A DNA stretch of 64,000 nucleotides from Micropterix aruncella (Eukaryota > Arthropoda > Insecta > Lepidoptera > Micropterigidae), in assembly GCA_944548615.1 (NCBI GenBank), contig OX155951.1:17236718-17300717 (forward strand), in the 5' to 3' direction. This document shows, piece after piece, positions 40,891 through 50,749 of this stretch. Below the pieces are notes generated by a model that saw nothing but the letters and a program-made list of their open reading frames with translations, was not told where the DNA came from and did no database searches. Position numbers and translations under genes: made by a program. Each line of letters starts with the position of its first letter. Within the stretch, counting starts at the first letter, position 1.

Positions 40891-41585
40891 TCTTGCGGGC
40901 TCCGGCGCGAGGCCCTCGGTCCGCGAGGCAGTAGGCGGTAGCCCACGCCATACGCCGCCACTGACTACAACAGCATATTTTGCGATGGACACTGCTCTTG
41001 GACGCGGTGCCAGCGCGGCGTGACCATTTGTTCGGCATACTCGGCCGCTCAACTCCCACGGGCGTAACGTATGCTTAAAAAACGTTTTTAATGACGAAAT
41101 AACAGCGCCTCTGGCCGTGGTGGATATTTCCGCTCGTCAAAGCGGCAGAATGAAGCGGAAGTAAAAGTTTTACGTTGCTCGCTTTTACCGTGGCGCGGCG
41201 CGGCGCGGGCGTTAGCGAAACCCGGACGGGCCTCGGGGGAGCCGTTGTGTTGCTCCGCGGCCGATTCCGTATCGATAACGCGCCTCCAACCCTATCCTGC
41301 CCGCTCCTACAATTTCTTCTAGTGGTAAACTTGCCATCTTGGGTATCGCATCAAGCGGAGTGGCGGCGAATCGGGTGCCATAACTATCTCAGAACGAAAT
41401 GGGATAAACGGATCGACGTGATCTGAAGCATCGTGCCGGATGTTATATATGGCTACGCAGCAAATACTTTAACATATTATAAACAAATTTATTTATTAAT
41501 TTATTTTATTTATTTAATTAACGCATTTATAAAGCTAATATTCCTAATCTACTAATATTAAGTAATATTACTAATATTCCTATCA
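40891..41585. other. GC-rich, no gene recognised
   Basis: GC-rich to about 41430 with ORFs in several frames, none with a recognisable product, then AT-rich with a (TTTA)n-like run at about 41489-41520. Confidence 0.4.
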
Positions 41586-41589
41586 ATAA

Positions 41590-42300
41590 ACATATATTTA
41601 TATTACTAAAAACAATAACAATTTAGCACGGCTTATAAGAGCATTAGCATGTATGTACTGCTGCTGCCAACGTGCCATGACTTGTTCGAAGGCAGCAAGC
41701 TCTCTAGTTTTATATGCACATATATTCGGGGAACTAATGGGCTTAGTGCAGTTGGGCCATTGTGATCCATGTGTTAGGGTCAGCACACATCCGGTAGCCT
41801 CCCAGAAGAGGCGAGATTCCTGTGAATCGTGCTACGGGCGCTACTAGACGTTTTGCGCACCGTGCGGCGTCATCCAATCGATTGTGCATTCCGACAGATA
41901 ACCGGGGAGTCTGGAAACGGCTTTGTTTCCTATAGAGCAGGGGTGGTTCCGATTCGCCGCCCGATCCTATGTGAGATCCAGGCAATGGACGCCGTGGTTT
42001 GCGATAGATTCGGTTAACACCGAATCATCGCTAACATAAGTGAAAGGACCGCGCAAGCAGTGTCGAACCCGTAACAAGGTCGGAGAAATCCGGCCGAGAC
42101 TGCTAGTAAGGGCGCGAGGTCGGCACGCTTATTGCACATTCCCGGTGTCTCGCGGTAAGGCGTTGGTGTCTTACGGGCGAGTTAGCGTGGACAATGGACT
42201 TTTTCGACTTGAGTCTTCTACGTTCACCGCGCGGAAGACAGAACAATTACCATCGTTAAAACTTCCTGGGGTTACAGTTCACATATATTCGGCGATTTGA
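41590..42300 (-). repeat. Interspersed family R1, copy 2
   Basis: Reverse orientation relative to the other three. Landmarks on the plus strand: AACTAATGGGCTTAGTGCAG, ATCCAATCGATTGTGCATTC, CGGGGAGTCTGGAAACGGCT, TTTCCTATAGAGCAGGGGTG, and then the CGCAAGCAGTGTCGAACCCG complement of the GAGTTCGAGGTCGCTTGCGCG block. Near full length (about 0.7 kb). Confidence 0.75.
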
Positions 42301-42957
42301 AAAAGAAAAAAATATTTATAGTACCAAAAAAATACATACTATAACTAATAATAACTAACTTATATACCCATCAGGAAATATTTCAAATAACGTTTTAGAA
42401 TCACTCGACTATTAAAAAACACATTGCATCTAAGTTTAATGAGCAAATTGTTCATATAGGATGGTCACACCGAGTTTCCCGAATAAATAAGAAAAAATAC
42501 ATTATTTGGCCAAAATCAATCAATTGTTTATGAAAATATCCTTCGTGAGACGTATAAATCAATTTTAATTATATTTATTCCACTACTCAGTGGTGACCGT
42601 GGAATTAAGTTTTTTTGTATTTTTAGACAACCTCTTCTGACGATGAACATCGTTGATCGCGTAATTGGTTCTTAATATTTGGGAACAACAAGAAATTACA
42701 AGTTGCCCAGTCGAGACCGTATGGAGAATCTCATGAGTTCTACGTTTTTCGCCTTCAAAAATTTGTTTGTCTGTCCAGCCGTGCCAGAGCTGACATTGTC
42801 ATGGTGCAAGATGATGCAGCGTTTACGGCTGGTTTTACGAAGTTCACCAATAACTTCTGACAAGGAGATGTTCGTGTACCAATCGGCATTCAGGGTATGA
42901 TAATTCTTCAAAGCAATTTGATGTACTTTATTTTCGTGAAAACGGCGTCCGTAGCGG

Positions 42958-43062
42958 CGATAACACTGGTTCTTGTTAGGTCACCGAAGCTAAGCAGGCT
43001 TGGGCGTGGTACTTGGACGAGTGACCGCCTGAGTACTGTCAAGCAATGTTATAAAAAAAGCC
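42958..43062 (+). pseudogene. 5S rRNA-derived fragment
   Basis: GGTTCTTGTTAGGTCACCGA followed by AGCTAAGCAGGCTTGGGCGT, GGTACTTGGACGAGTGACCG and CCTGAGTACTG match the central and 3' parts of eukaryotic 5S rRNA, including the internal promoter region, with many substitutions. The 5' third is missing or unrecognisable. It may be a 5S pseudogene or the head of a 5S-derived SINE, since AT-rich sequence follows. Confidence 0.8.
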
Positions 43063-43249
43063 GGCCGCCTATTACTTAATTACTTAAGTTACGCATTAAG
43101 CTGTGCGTTACTGTATAAAGGATAATAAAGAAGTAGTGGTAACGCTAATCCCGAAGGATTTGCTTGGACTATTACAAGGGAGATACTATAAACCGTTGGT
43201 TGGTTTATGAGTGGTATGGACGCTTCAAGCGTAAAAACGATTGTAATGT

Positions 43250-43640
43250 GTTCAGGTTTCATCTATGTCTGTTTTCGGTGTTTTTATTTCATCATAACTT
43301 CTAAATGCTTGAGCCGATTTAGAAGTATCTGGTGTTGTTAAAATCGTTTTGTTATCTCCAGTGTACGTTACGTCTATTGATAAATGAATAGACGTCTAAA
43401 TGTCAAAATCTCCAAATGTCAATGAATTAACATAAACATATCGTGTTTCATGTCAATTGAAAGGTTTGATTGTGTACATTTCGAAAATATGTATGTATCT
43501 ATATGAATAAACACATAAACAACAAACATTTCATAAAAACCGTAATAAAAATAATTATGTATATATTATACAGCAAATAACTTTTTGTAACGGCAGTCGT
43601 GTTTTTATTCCTTTTAATATATTTACTTGTACACAGATTA
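43250..43640 (+). repeat. Interspersed family R3, copy 2
   Basis: Matches 8468-8830 in the same orientation, with shared blocks CTCCAAATGTCAATGAATTA, GTGTTTCATGTCAATTGAAA, AATAAACACATAAACAACAA and GTAATAAAAATAATTA. Confidence 0.7.
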
Positions 43641-44035
43641 ATCGTACCGAAAATCCGCATGGCGTTAAAGTTAACTAAATCAAATAATTGAATTATCAGG
43701 GTGTCGGGATCGGTGTTAGAGAATTGCGGAGTTAACACGGTGACTGTGTCCCTCCCTTGGGTGACTGTGTCATAGATTAATCGGAGAGTTATACATGCTC
43801 TCAAATAAATACCAGGAATTGTTTATTTAAAACATGCTATTTAAAATTAAATATAGCTGCTTATTGGTAGCAATATATTAAATTGTCGAATACAGTTTTG
43901 ATGCAATCTGTCAAAACAGTTTGTTTAGAGCTGTTGCTGAGATTAGTCGACTTCAAGTGTGCTCTGCGAGTGCGCATGGGAGGGATCACAGGATTCTATC
44001 GGTATTTTCTGTGATCTTTGATGGAATTTGTTTCA

Positions 44036-44228
44036 TCATACGACAACCTCTTCTCATGTGTGCGTGATACATGCGTGTAAGTGTGTGTTGTCATTGCATT
44101 CGATCGACAGAATTGAAATTCAATTCCGTTAGTTTTATACCAACGTAAAATGGTGACCAAGGAGGGGATCGAACCCGGAACCTTATAATGTAAGATCAGG
44201 CGACCTAGCCACTATGCCACCGGGCCAT
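44036..44228 (-). mobile_element. tRNA-derived SINE, copy 2
   Basis: Minus-strand copy. The tRNA-like head is at the right (GGCCCGGTGGCATAGTGGCT on the minus strand, then GGGTTCGATCCCCTCC), and the body with GTCGATCGAATGCAATGACA is to the left. The left end is truncated at about 44036. Confidence 0.85.
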
Positions 44229-44749
44229 TTGTTGCGTTGATCATGAAATACTTTAGATCGAGCTTACACATTATAGGGTGAGAGGTAACACTCTAAAACT
44301 AATTGTTTAATATTAAAAGATAGGTTAATGACATTCGATATTAATAGAATACAATCATCGTGGTTTTTGGTGAAAATTTTTGTTCCACAATGATTATTGT
44401 GATAATGATGATGATTTATGACTTATACTATACGGTACAAAATATATCAGACATACATAGTTCTATTTGCAGAAGACACACTTGTAATATTCACTTAATA
44501 AATTGGTTCACGAATTAATAACATATCTCGTAATCAGTTTACCGCAAATAATCTTGTAGTAAATTCTAAGAAAACAGAATGTATAAAATTCGTTTCCTAT
44601 AAAACTGTTATAAAATTCTATCACACTGTTTGTATAAAATTCTTTGTGGATTATGGATTGTTCGATTATGGAAGTGTCATCTAACCTGAGAATGGTCCCA
44701 GTAGCAGTCATTTCTTTTAAGAGCCACTAATTATCTATTCTTTTGCCAG

Positions 44750-45424
44750 CTTCGATCCTTGTTTTGATTGTTTGTTTCTTCTCTTCATTACGAAATTTGA
44801 CAATGGGCGCGTTTGTTGTCATACGACAATCTCTTACAACCAACCCTACTTTGAAGTGTTTATATGCATATGTGCGTGTAACATGCGTGTAAGTATGTGT
44901 CTTGTTATTGCATTCGCTCGACAGGATTGAAATGCAATGGAGAATGTTACTGGGTCTGCAAATTCGCTTGAAACTTCGTCATATTAGAGCTTGTATGTAT
45001 ACAAATACATTAGTTTTTGTTTCATTCAAAAATACCAAGTAGTTTTTGTTTTGCACACATTTAAAACCCCGTAAATATTGAATCCGGCGCTCGGGCGGCC
45101 GGCTACTGTGTGACGTCATTTTCCAACACTCCGATCGCTCGCGCGCTCTCGTTATGAGCATAGTGTTGAACTATGACGTCACACGCAGCGAGCGCCGGCG
45201 GAAGAAAAAAATCCATATCTCGAAAACTAATGGACGTATGGAAATATTTTTTTCACACGATTTTTTTATATTTAGAAGACAATACGGAGAGCTAAAAATA
45301 AAAATTAGTGAACATTCTCCATTCCGTTACTTTTATCCCAACGGAAATGGTGATCCAGCCGGGAATCGAATCCGCAACCTTAAAATGTTAGCTCTGGCGT
45401 CCTAGCCACTATACCACTGGGCCG
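44750..45424 (-). mobile_element. tRNA-derived SINE, copy 3, split by a MITE
   Basis: The body and tail lie at 44750-44938 (CAACCAACCCTAC...CGCTCGACAGGATTGAAATG) and the tRNA-like head at 45321-45424 (GGTGATCCAGCCGGGAATCG, then CACTATACCACTGGGCC on the plus strand). Between them is the 382-bp insert at 44939-45320. Joining the two parts at the AT target restores the order seen in the intact copies. Confidence 0.88.
44939..45320. mobile_element. MITE inserted in SINE copy 3
   Basis: A 382-bp insert with perfect 10-bp terminal inverted repeats, GGAGAATGTT and AACATTCTCC. The SINE context reads ...GCAAT|insert|ATTCCG..., so the target duplication is AT, or AAT/ATT at most. The interior holds an inverted pair around GCGCTCGGGCGGCC...TGTGACGTCA and TGACGTCACACGCAGCGAGC, so it has strong secondary structure. 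No coding. Confidence 0.9.
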
Positions 45425-45609
45425 ATCCTCATATTTCCCACATAGTGTAGCTACTTTATAGTGACAGGAAGTGGCGCGGCTGCCCTAAATGAACAATACC
45501 ACAGTAGGAAACATTGGAGGATTATAGCACTGAAAGAAGGATTGGAGGTGTGGCAACGTCGGGAATGCTCCTGGTCTAACACCACCAGATAAGTTTCCTT
45601 TCCTTTACA

Positions 45610-46436
45610 TATAAATAAAATGCAAACGGAGTTGCCATGGAATTCAGTGACCGAAGTCGGGCCCATCATATACTATTATTACACTTCTGGGGGGTGAGTG
45701 GTGGATTCTGGACTAACGACCGGCTGTGGTAGGTTTAGGATAGCTTTCTTGCCATATGCGAGCATTTTCCTTACCACCGATTCACTCCCTCTTCGAAGCC
45801 ATAGAATTTGAGATGCGGAAATCGCGGTTTTAGATATTTTTTCTAGGAAGTTGATTATTTTTCTGGAGAGACCAAGATCTTTAAAGAGGTGAAACAGAGA
45901 TTTAGCTGGCAGGCGACGAGCGCCAACTTCCACCGCGTGAAGGTGAACAGTCAAGCCGTTCCGGGTGACGGCATTTGCGAGATCATGCTATTTATTTAAT
46001 TTGTACTCGTGGTCTCTTGGAATATTTGATTCCCATGGAACAGTTAAATCTACGATAAGGCAATCTTCCGAGATAGAGAGTAAACAGTAATATCTGGATG
46101 GAGGGCTGTGCATCCGAGACTTTCAGGGAATTTATACTGCGTATATATTCCGTGAAATATATTTTCGAGACCGAATCGAACTCCAGAATCCAGTCTGAAT
46201 CTTTCTCGATTATTGAGAAAGGTTTTGTTGTGAAATGTTTTTTTTTGCATTTAGAGCCATCCCGCACAAACTGTATTGGGGGTTTGGAGGGTACTGTCAA
46301 ACGCTTATTGGCACGAGCCACTGAGAGGCTAATTACCTCGCGAATAACAGCAAGGACTTTGTCGTGGCGGTAAGTGTACCGTCTTTAATCTAAGGCCACC
46401 TTGCAGCCAGCTAGAATATGTCTAGCTGTGAAAGAC
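45610..46436 (-). pseudogene. R2/R4-like retroelement C-terminus with restriction-like endonuclease, copy 2
   Basis: Minus strand, several frames. In order: HILAGCKVALD followed by RYTYRHDKVLAVIREV (the His/Cys knuckle region), RANKRLTVPSKPPIQFVRDG, HPDITVYSLSRK with the PD of a restriction-like nuclease (46092-46097), a frameshift, IVDLTVPWESNIPRDHEYKL with the distal Asp (46041-46053), a TAG where Tyr is expected, NAVTRNGLTVHLHAVEVGAR, LFKDLGLSRKIINFLEK and ASQILWLRRGSES. This is the C-terminal end of a non-LTR element of the R2/R4 kind, whose PD..D nuclease cuts the target. The breaks make it dead. The 3' untranslated sequence to about 45610 matches 23158-23245. Confidence 0.85.
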
Positions 46437-46565
46437 AGCTAGGATTGTTACAAAGTGGAGGGGGGGGGGGGGGTCAAAATGTATATATACGTCTTCATCT
46501 CGAATTTGTTTTTTTTGCGCTTTCACAATACTTAAAGTAAAGTACAGTAAAATTAGGAAATCTCC
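46437..46565 (+). repeat. Interspersed family R2, tail-only copy
   Basis: AGGATTGTTACAAAGTGGAG, a 15-G run, TCAAAATGTATATATACGTC, TTCATCTCGAA and TTTCACAATACTTAAAGTAA match the second half of the copy at 32905-33245. Confidence 0.65.
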
Positions 46566-46589
46566 AAACTCGAAAAAACCAGCCAGAAA

Positions 46590-46700
46590 CCACAAAAATT
46601 TCATACAATATCGCTTAATAAAAATAATTTTAAATACGATAGTTTACTTTAAGTATCGTGTTTTTTATTATTTTTAATATATTAACTTGTTTACATTTTC
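46590..46700 (+). repeat. Interspersed family R3, 3' fragment
   Basis: AATAAAAATAATTTT...AGTTTACTTTAAGTATCGTG then TTTTTAATATATTAACTTGT matches the ends of the copies at 8.8 and 43.6 kb. Confidence 0.6.
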
Positions 46701-47950
46701 ATTAGTGTTTGTAGAGAAAATCGTGTTTACAGTGATTTAAATTAGTTCGAAAAGTTCAAAAAATATATCATCCTATTCTTCTCGAATATCGTAAATAGCT
46801 GTTCTACTTATATAAGCCTTAAAATCTATCTTAGAAAAGTGACAGCTTGCACTGTGTGGGATATCTGGTATATTAGTGTCAACATTTTTACTAATCTGTG
46901 TCTGCGGCGCTGGGGTGCTCTGGGACTGAGGACTAACAGATGGTTATTCGGTCGCGATTCACCATATTACCGGAACAAACTTTGGGCGATAATTATATTA
47001 CCGAACTCCATACCCCCCTTGCCCCCTCGAGGCCTATCGTTTCGAAATACCCGCGAATTATTCGTATTTATAGCTGTGCAAAATCAACTTTCTAATTTGT
47101 GTTTTATACGGGACACCACCCTTAATGTGGTTATGAACAATGTCTCGCGCATTCGCTCTGCACACATCGCACCGTTCTCTCCTACTTCTCATCAGTCGAC
47201 TCCGAAACCGATGATAATGGGCAAGATGTAATTTTCTAAGAAAGTTACTATAGTTACTATAAGGATTGATATTTATTTTATTTATTTTTATAGCATAAAG
47301 TGACTTAAACATACAATACGTATAAAATTATCGCTCGCTTTTACCTTATGTTAGAAAAGAGAGAAAGAAAAAAAGAGAGATGGCTTATGCGAGCCTTATA
47401 TCGAACCGCACATTTTGTTATAAATAAGATATAAACAAATTTAACGCGTGAAGTTTGTATGAGTAGCACCTGTCGTTTTTCGCGATGTTTGATGTTTTTT
47501 TAGGTGTTTTGTAATATCAAACAACTGCGATAATCCTCGATGCAAATTTTGTTGTGTTTATATTTCTTTGTCACCGAATATATCGTTTATTGTCACATTT
47601 TACTATACTTTCTCTATGTGAGCGATGTCGAACTCCTAAATCAGGATCCCAACGCAGAAGCGATGCTGAAGTGCATTCAGCATCTTAGAATTCCTAATTC
47701 TGGCTGCCCAACTGTGTTAACTGAATACGAGAGACTATGGATGTGAATAGTATGAGACGCGATGCCACTGAAGAAAAGAGTGAATTTCAGGCTACAAGAC
47801 CATAGAAACCAACTTCAGCCACCGTCATGATGTCGCAAGAGAATTTTGGCATGCTAATACATCTCTGAAGCAAACCCAGGTAGAAACCTGCCAGATTCGA
47901 GCGATTCGCTACGACATCGACGCTAACGACGCCGATAACCCAGCAATCGA
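46701..47950. other. No gene recognised
   Basis: ORFs at 46839-47231 (plus) and 47058-47312 (minus) have no recognisable product. A GA-rich stretch lies at about 47355-47378. Confidence 0.4.
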
Positions 47951-47956
47951 CGCTTT

Positions 47957-48362
47957 TGAAATGAAATGAAATGAAATGAAATGAATGAAAATGAAATGAA
48001 ATGAAAATCTCTTTATTGCACAATAAAATAAGGTACAATGGCGGACTTATTGCTACACTACAGCAATATCTTCCAGTCAACCAACATGCTGGTGTGAAAA
48101 GAAGAGTAGGCAACAAATTATAGCCTAAAATTAAATTTGAAATTATAGCATATAATATACATTGTGTGTGTATCTAAAGTAAAATGTAAATATATAAATA
48201 AATTTTTGAGTTTGACATATTATATGTATGTATATGTATATACATACATATTTTGATATATTAACAAATAAATAAATAAATAAATAAGTAAATAAATAAA
48301 CTGCCAAAATAAGGTAAGGAAAGGGAGGGGATAACGGAAAGGTTAGAATTTATGATTAATAT
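47957..48362 (-). mobile_element. 3' untranslated region and CATTT-repeat tail of the non-LTR element
   Basis: On the minus strand this follows the RT stop, contains AATAAATTT- and TGCAATAAAGAGA-type signals, and ends in a CATTT/CATTTT microsatellite (47957-48006 on the plus strand as GAAATGAAATGAAATG). Microsatellite 3' tails in place of poly(A) are typical of CR1/L2-group non-LTR elements. Confidence 0.85.
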
Positions 48363-50745
48363 TTATTGTGAAAGGAAGTGCTTTTTCAATGATTGCTTAA
48401 AGGTGAACAGCGAGCTAGCGCCTCGAATAGTTAAAGGAAGCTGATTCCACAGTCGAGCTGCATGTACGGAGAAGGAGTAGGAAAAAAAAAGTGGTATTGT
48501 GTTTTGGGATACGTAGGATATTATTCTGACTTGAACGAAGTGGGAGACCATGACTTCCTAATCCGGTAAAAGCCTCGTTGAGGTAGGAGGGAGATGTAGG
48601 ATTGTGTAGGACATTATATAGAAGTGAAAGAATATGCAAATTTCTCCGGTCCCGTATACGAAGCCATTGCAATTTTGATCGGTACTCGGAAACATGGTCA
48701 TACTTCCTCAGATTGAATATGTACCTTATACAAACGTTCTGTAGGCGCTCAAGTTTATCCAGTCTGTTTTCGGTGAGATCCAAATATGCGACATCGGCAT
48801 AGTCTAGTAACGGCAGGAGAAGACTTTGAATTATGGTTTGCTTAGTGCTTACAGGTAGGAATCTCTCCAACCTCCGAAGGCTATGAAAGCCATTATATAT
48901 TCGCCTGCTTACTTCGTTGACTTGTGCTTGCCAAGAAAATGTCTCGTCCACGAGTATGCCTAAATTCTTTACAACTTTAGAATACCCAATGACGTTGCCC
49001 TCGATTTCTACTTGACGTAAAGATGATAGAGAAATAGGAGACAGTAATTGTTGACTGCCAATTATAATTGATTGGGTCTTAGTAGGATTTAAGACAATGC
49101 CATGACTTTTAGCCCAAGAAGATATATGGGCAAGAGCCGAGTTCATATCAAGTATGGCAGAGTCAATATCGTCCGGTTTTGTGTGGATATAAACTTGTAG
49201 ATCATCAGCGTAAAGGTGATACGAGGTGGTAAGGTTCTCGGTTATGGGGCTGATAAATATAGAGAAGAGAAGAGGGGAAAGGACTCCTCCCTGGGGTACG
49301 CCGGCAGTAAGGTCGATCAGATCGGTGGAAGTGTCGGCTGATTTAACACACTGTCGGCGCCCCTTCAGATAAGAGTCAAACCACATTACTGCATCATCTG
49401 AGATTTTGAGAGAGTGCAACCGCTCCAGCAATAGATCAAAATCGACCGTATTAAATGCGCTACTGAAATCTAAGAGTGTGAGAATTGTGAGTTTTCTATT
49501 GTCCATAGCGCATCTAATGTCATCGGTGACTTTGACCAGAGCTGAGGTAGTGCTGTGACCAGGGCGAAAACCGGATTGGAGAGAATTAAGTAGTCCATGA
49601 GAGACAAGAAAGTGGTTTAGTTGAATGTATGCGACGCGTTCTATAACCTTCGAGAAAATAGGCAATATAGAAATTGGCCTATAGTCTTTGGGCAGCAGAG
49701 GTGAAGATGTTTTAGGTAAGGCGATGATAAAGGCCCGTTTCCAAAGAGTAGGGAAGCTACGATTTGTGAAAGAGAAGTTAATGATGTGAGTGAGAACTGA
49801 AAGAATTGGCTCAATAATTGGGCTGATAAGTGCAATATTTAAATTGTCGCACCCAGTCGCATTAGTTTGTATTTTTTTGATGATGCGTCGTAGTTCGTAT
49901 GGCGTTGTGGCCGTGAAATTAAATTGTGTGATAGGTGGTCTCACTCGTTGTCTAATGTTATGAATGGATGTTGATTTAATCAATGGGTCAATGCTTGACG
50001 GTTGGATGGCAAAGTGGGAATTTAGAGCATTGATATCAACATCCAGGCTTGTAGAGCTGTTTTTGGACTTTCCCACACCAAAGGACTTAAGAAATTTCCA
50101 GGTGTTCTTGGGAGTAGAGTTTAGCAAAGTCCTGCATATGTAGGACCGTTTGGCACTTCTGCACAATTGGTTGCATCGATTTCTCTGTAATTTATAAGCT
50201 TTCCATAGTTCTTCTGTTTTTTGCCGTTTAAATTTGATTTTAGTTCGCTCCCGTTTCGCCATTGCCTGCTTTATATCCTCGCTTAGCCAGGGGCAAGGAG
50301 GGTGTTTGACTTTGATGGTCTTTAGCGGAGCATGCTTGTCATACAACTGCAAAATGAGCCGATTGAGACAGTCAACTTTTTCGTCGATTGTAAGTTGTCC
50401 CTCAACGGCCGTCCACTCCGTGCTCCAGGCGTCCTGCAGAAGGTTTGCATAGTCTATTGCTTTCATATCGCGGATTCGCAGAATTTGTGGAGGTGGTTTA
50501 GGACAACGTAGCTTATAACCAATGTACAGGAGATCGTGGTGAGAAAATCCAGAAGCTGTGCATTGTCCGTGAACTTTTATCCGATCAGGAGAAGACGTTA
50601 TAATTAAATCAAGTAGACTACTAGAGGTTTTATCATGATGGGTGGCCTGCAATGGTGCAATATTAAGATTAAGGGACGCAATCATGTGATTGAGGTTTTG
50701 TGACCTACTATTATTTTTTAAAAGGCAAGTGTTGAAATTTATTGA
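48363..50745 (-). pseudogene. Non-LTR retrotransposon ORF2: endonuclease C-terminal part plus reverse transcriptase
   Basis: Best-preserved coding region in the window. The open frame from ATG 50685 has 756 codons, but the same frame is already element-like to about 50745 (NFNTCLLKNNSRSQNLNH, the GDFN region of the endonuclease), where the element is 5' truncated after a TAA. The endonuclease end is SSSLLDLIITSSPD and GFSHHDLLYIGYKL. RT blocks: CDNLNIALISP, DYRPISILPIFSKVIERV, SGFRPGHSTTSALVKV, LDFSSAFNTVD, AGVPQGGVLSPLLFSIF, YADDLQVYI (about 49197-49222), LNPTKTQSIIIG and LGILVDETFSWQ. One frameshift in an A-run at 48481-48489 (T-run on the coding strand) moves the end into the frame 48551-48363, SVHAARLWNQLPLTIRGASS to the stop. 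Role: nicking and target-primed reverse transcription. CR1/Jockey group likely, clade not assigned. Confidence 0.92.
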
Positions 50746-50749
50746 TGCC

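Noticed and set aside
41743..42300. ORFs in family R1 copies as a conserved protein
   Set aside because: The frames and stops differ between the four copies; nucleotide blocks are conserved, not a reading frame.
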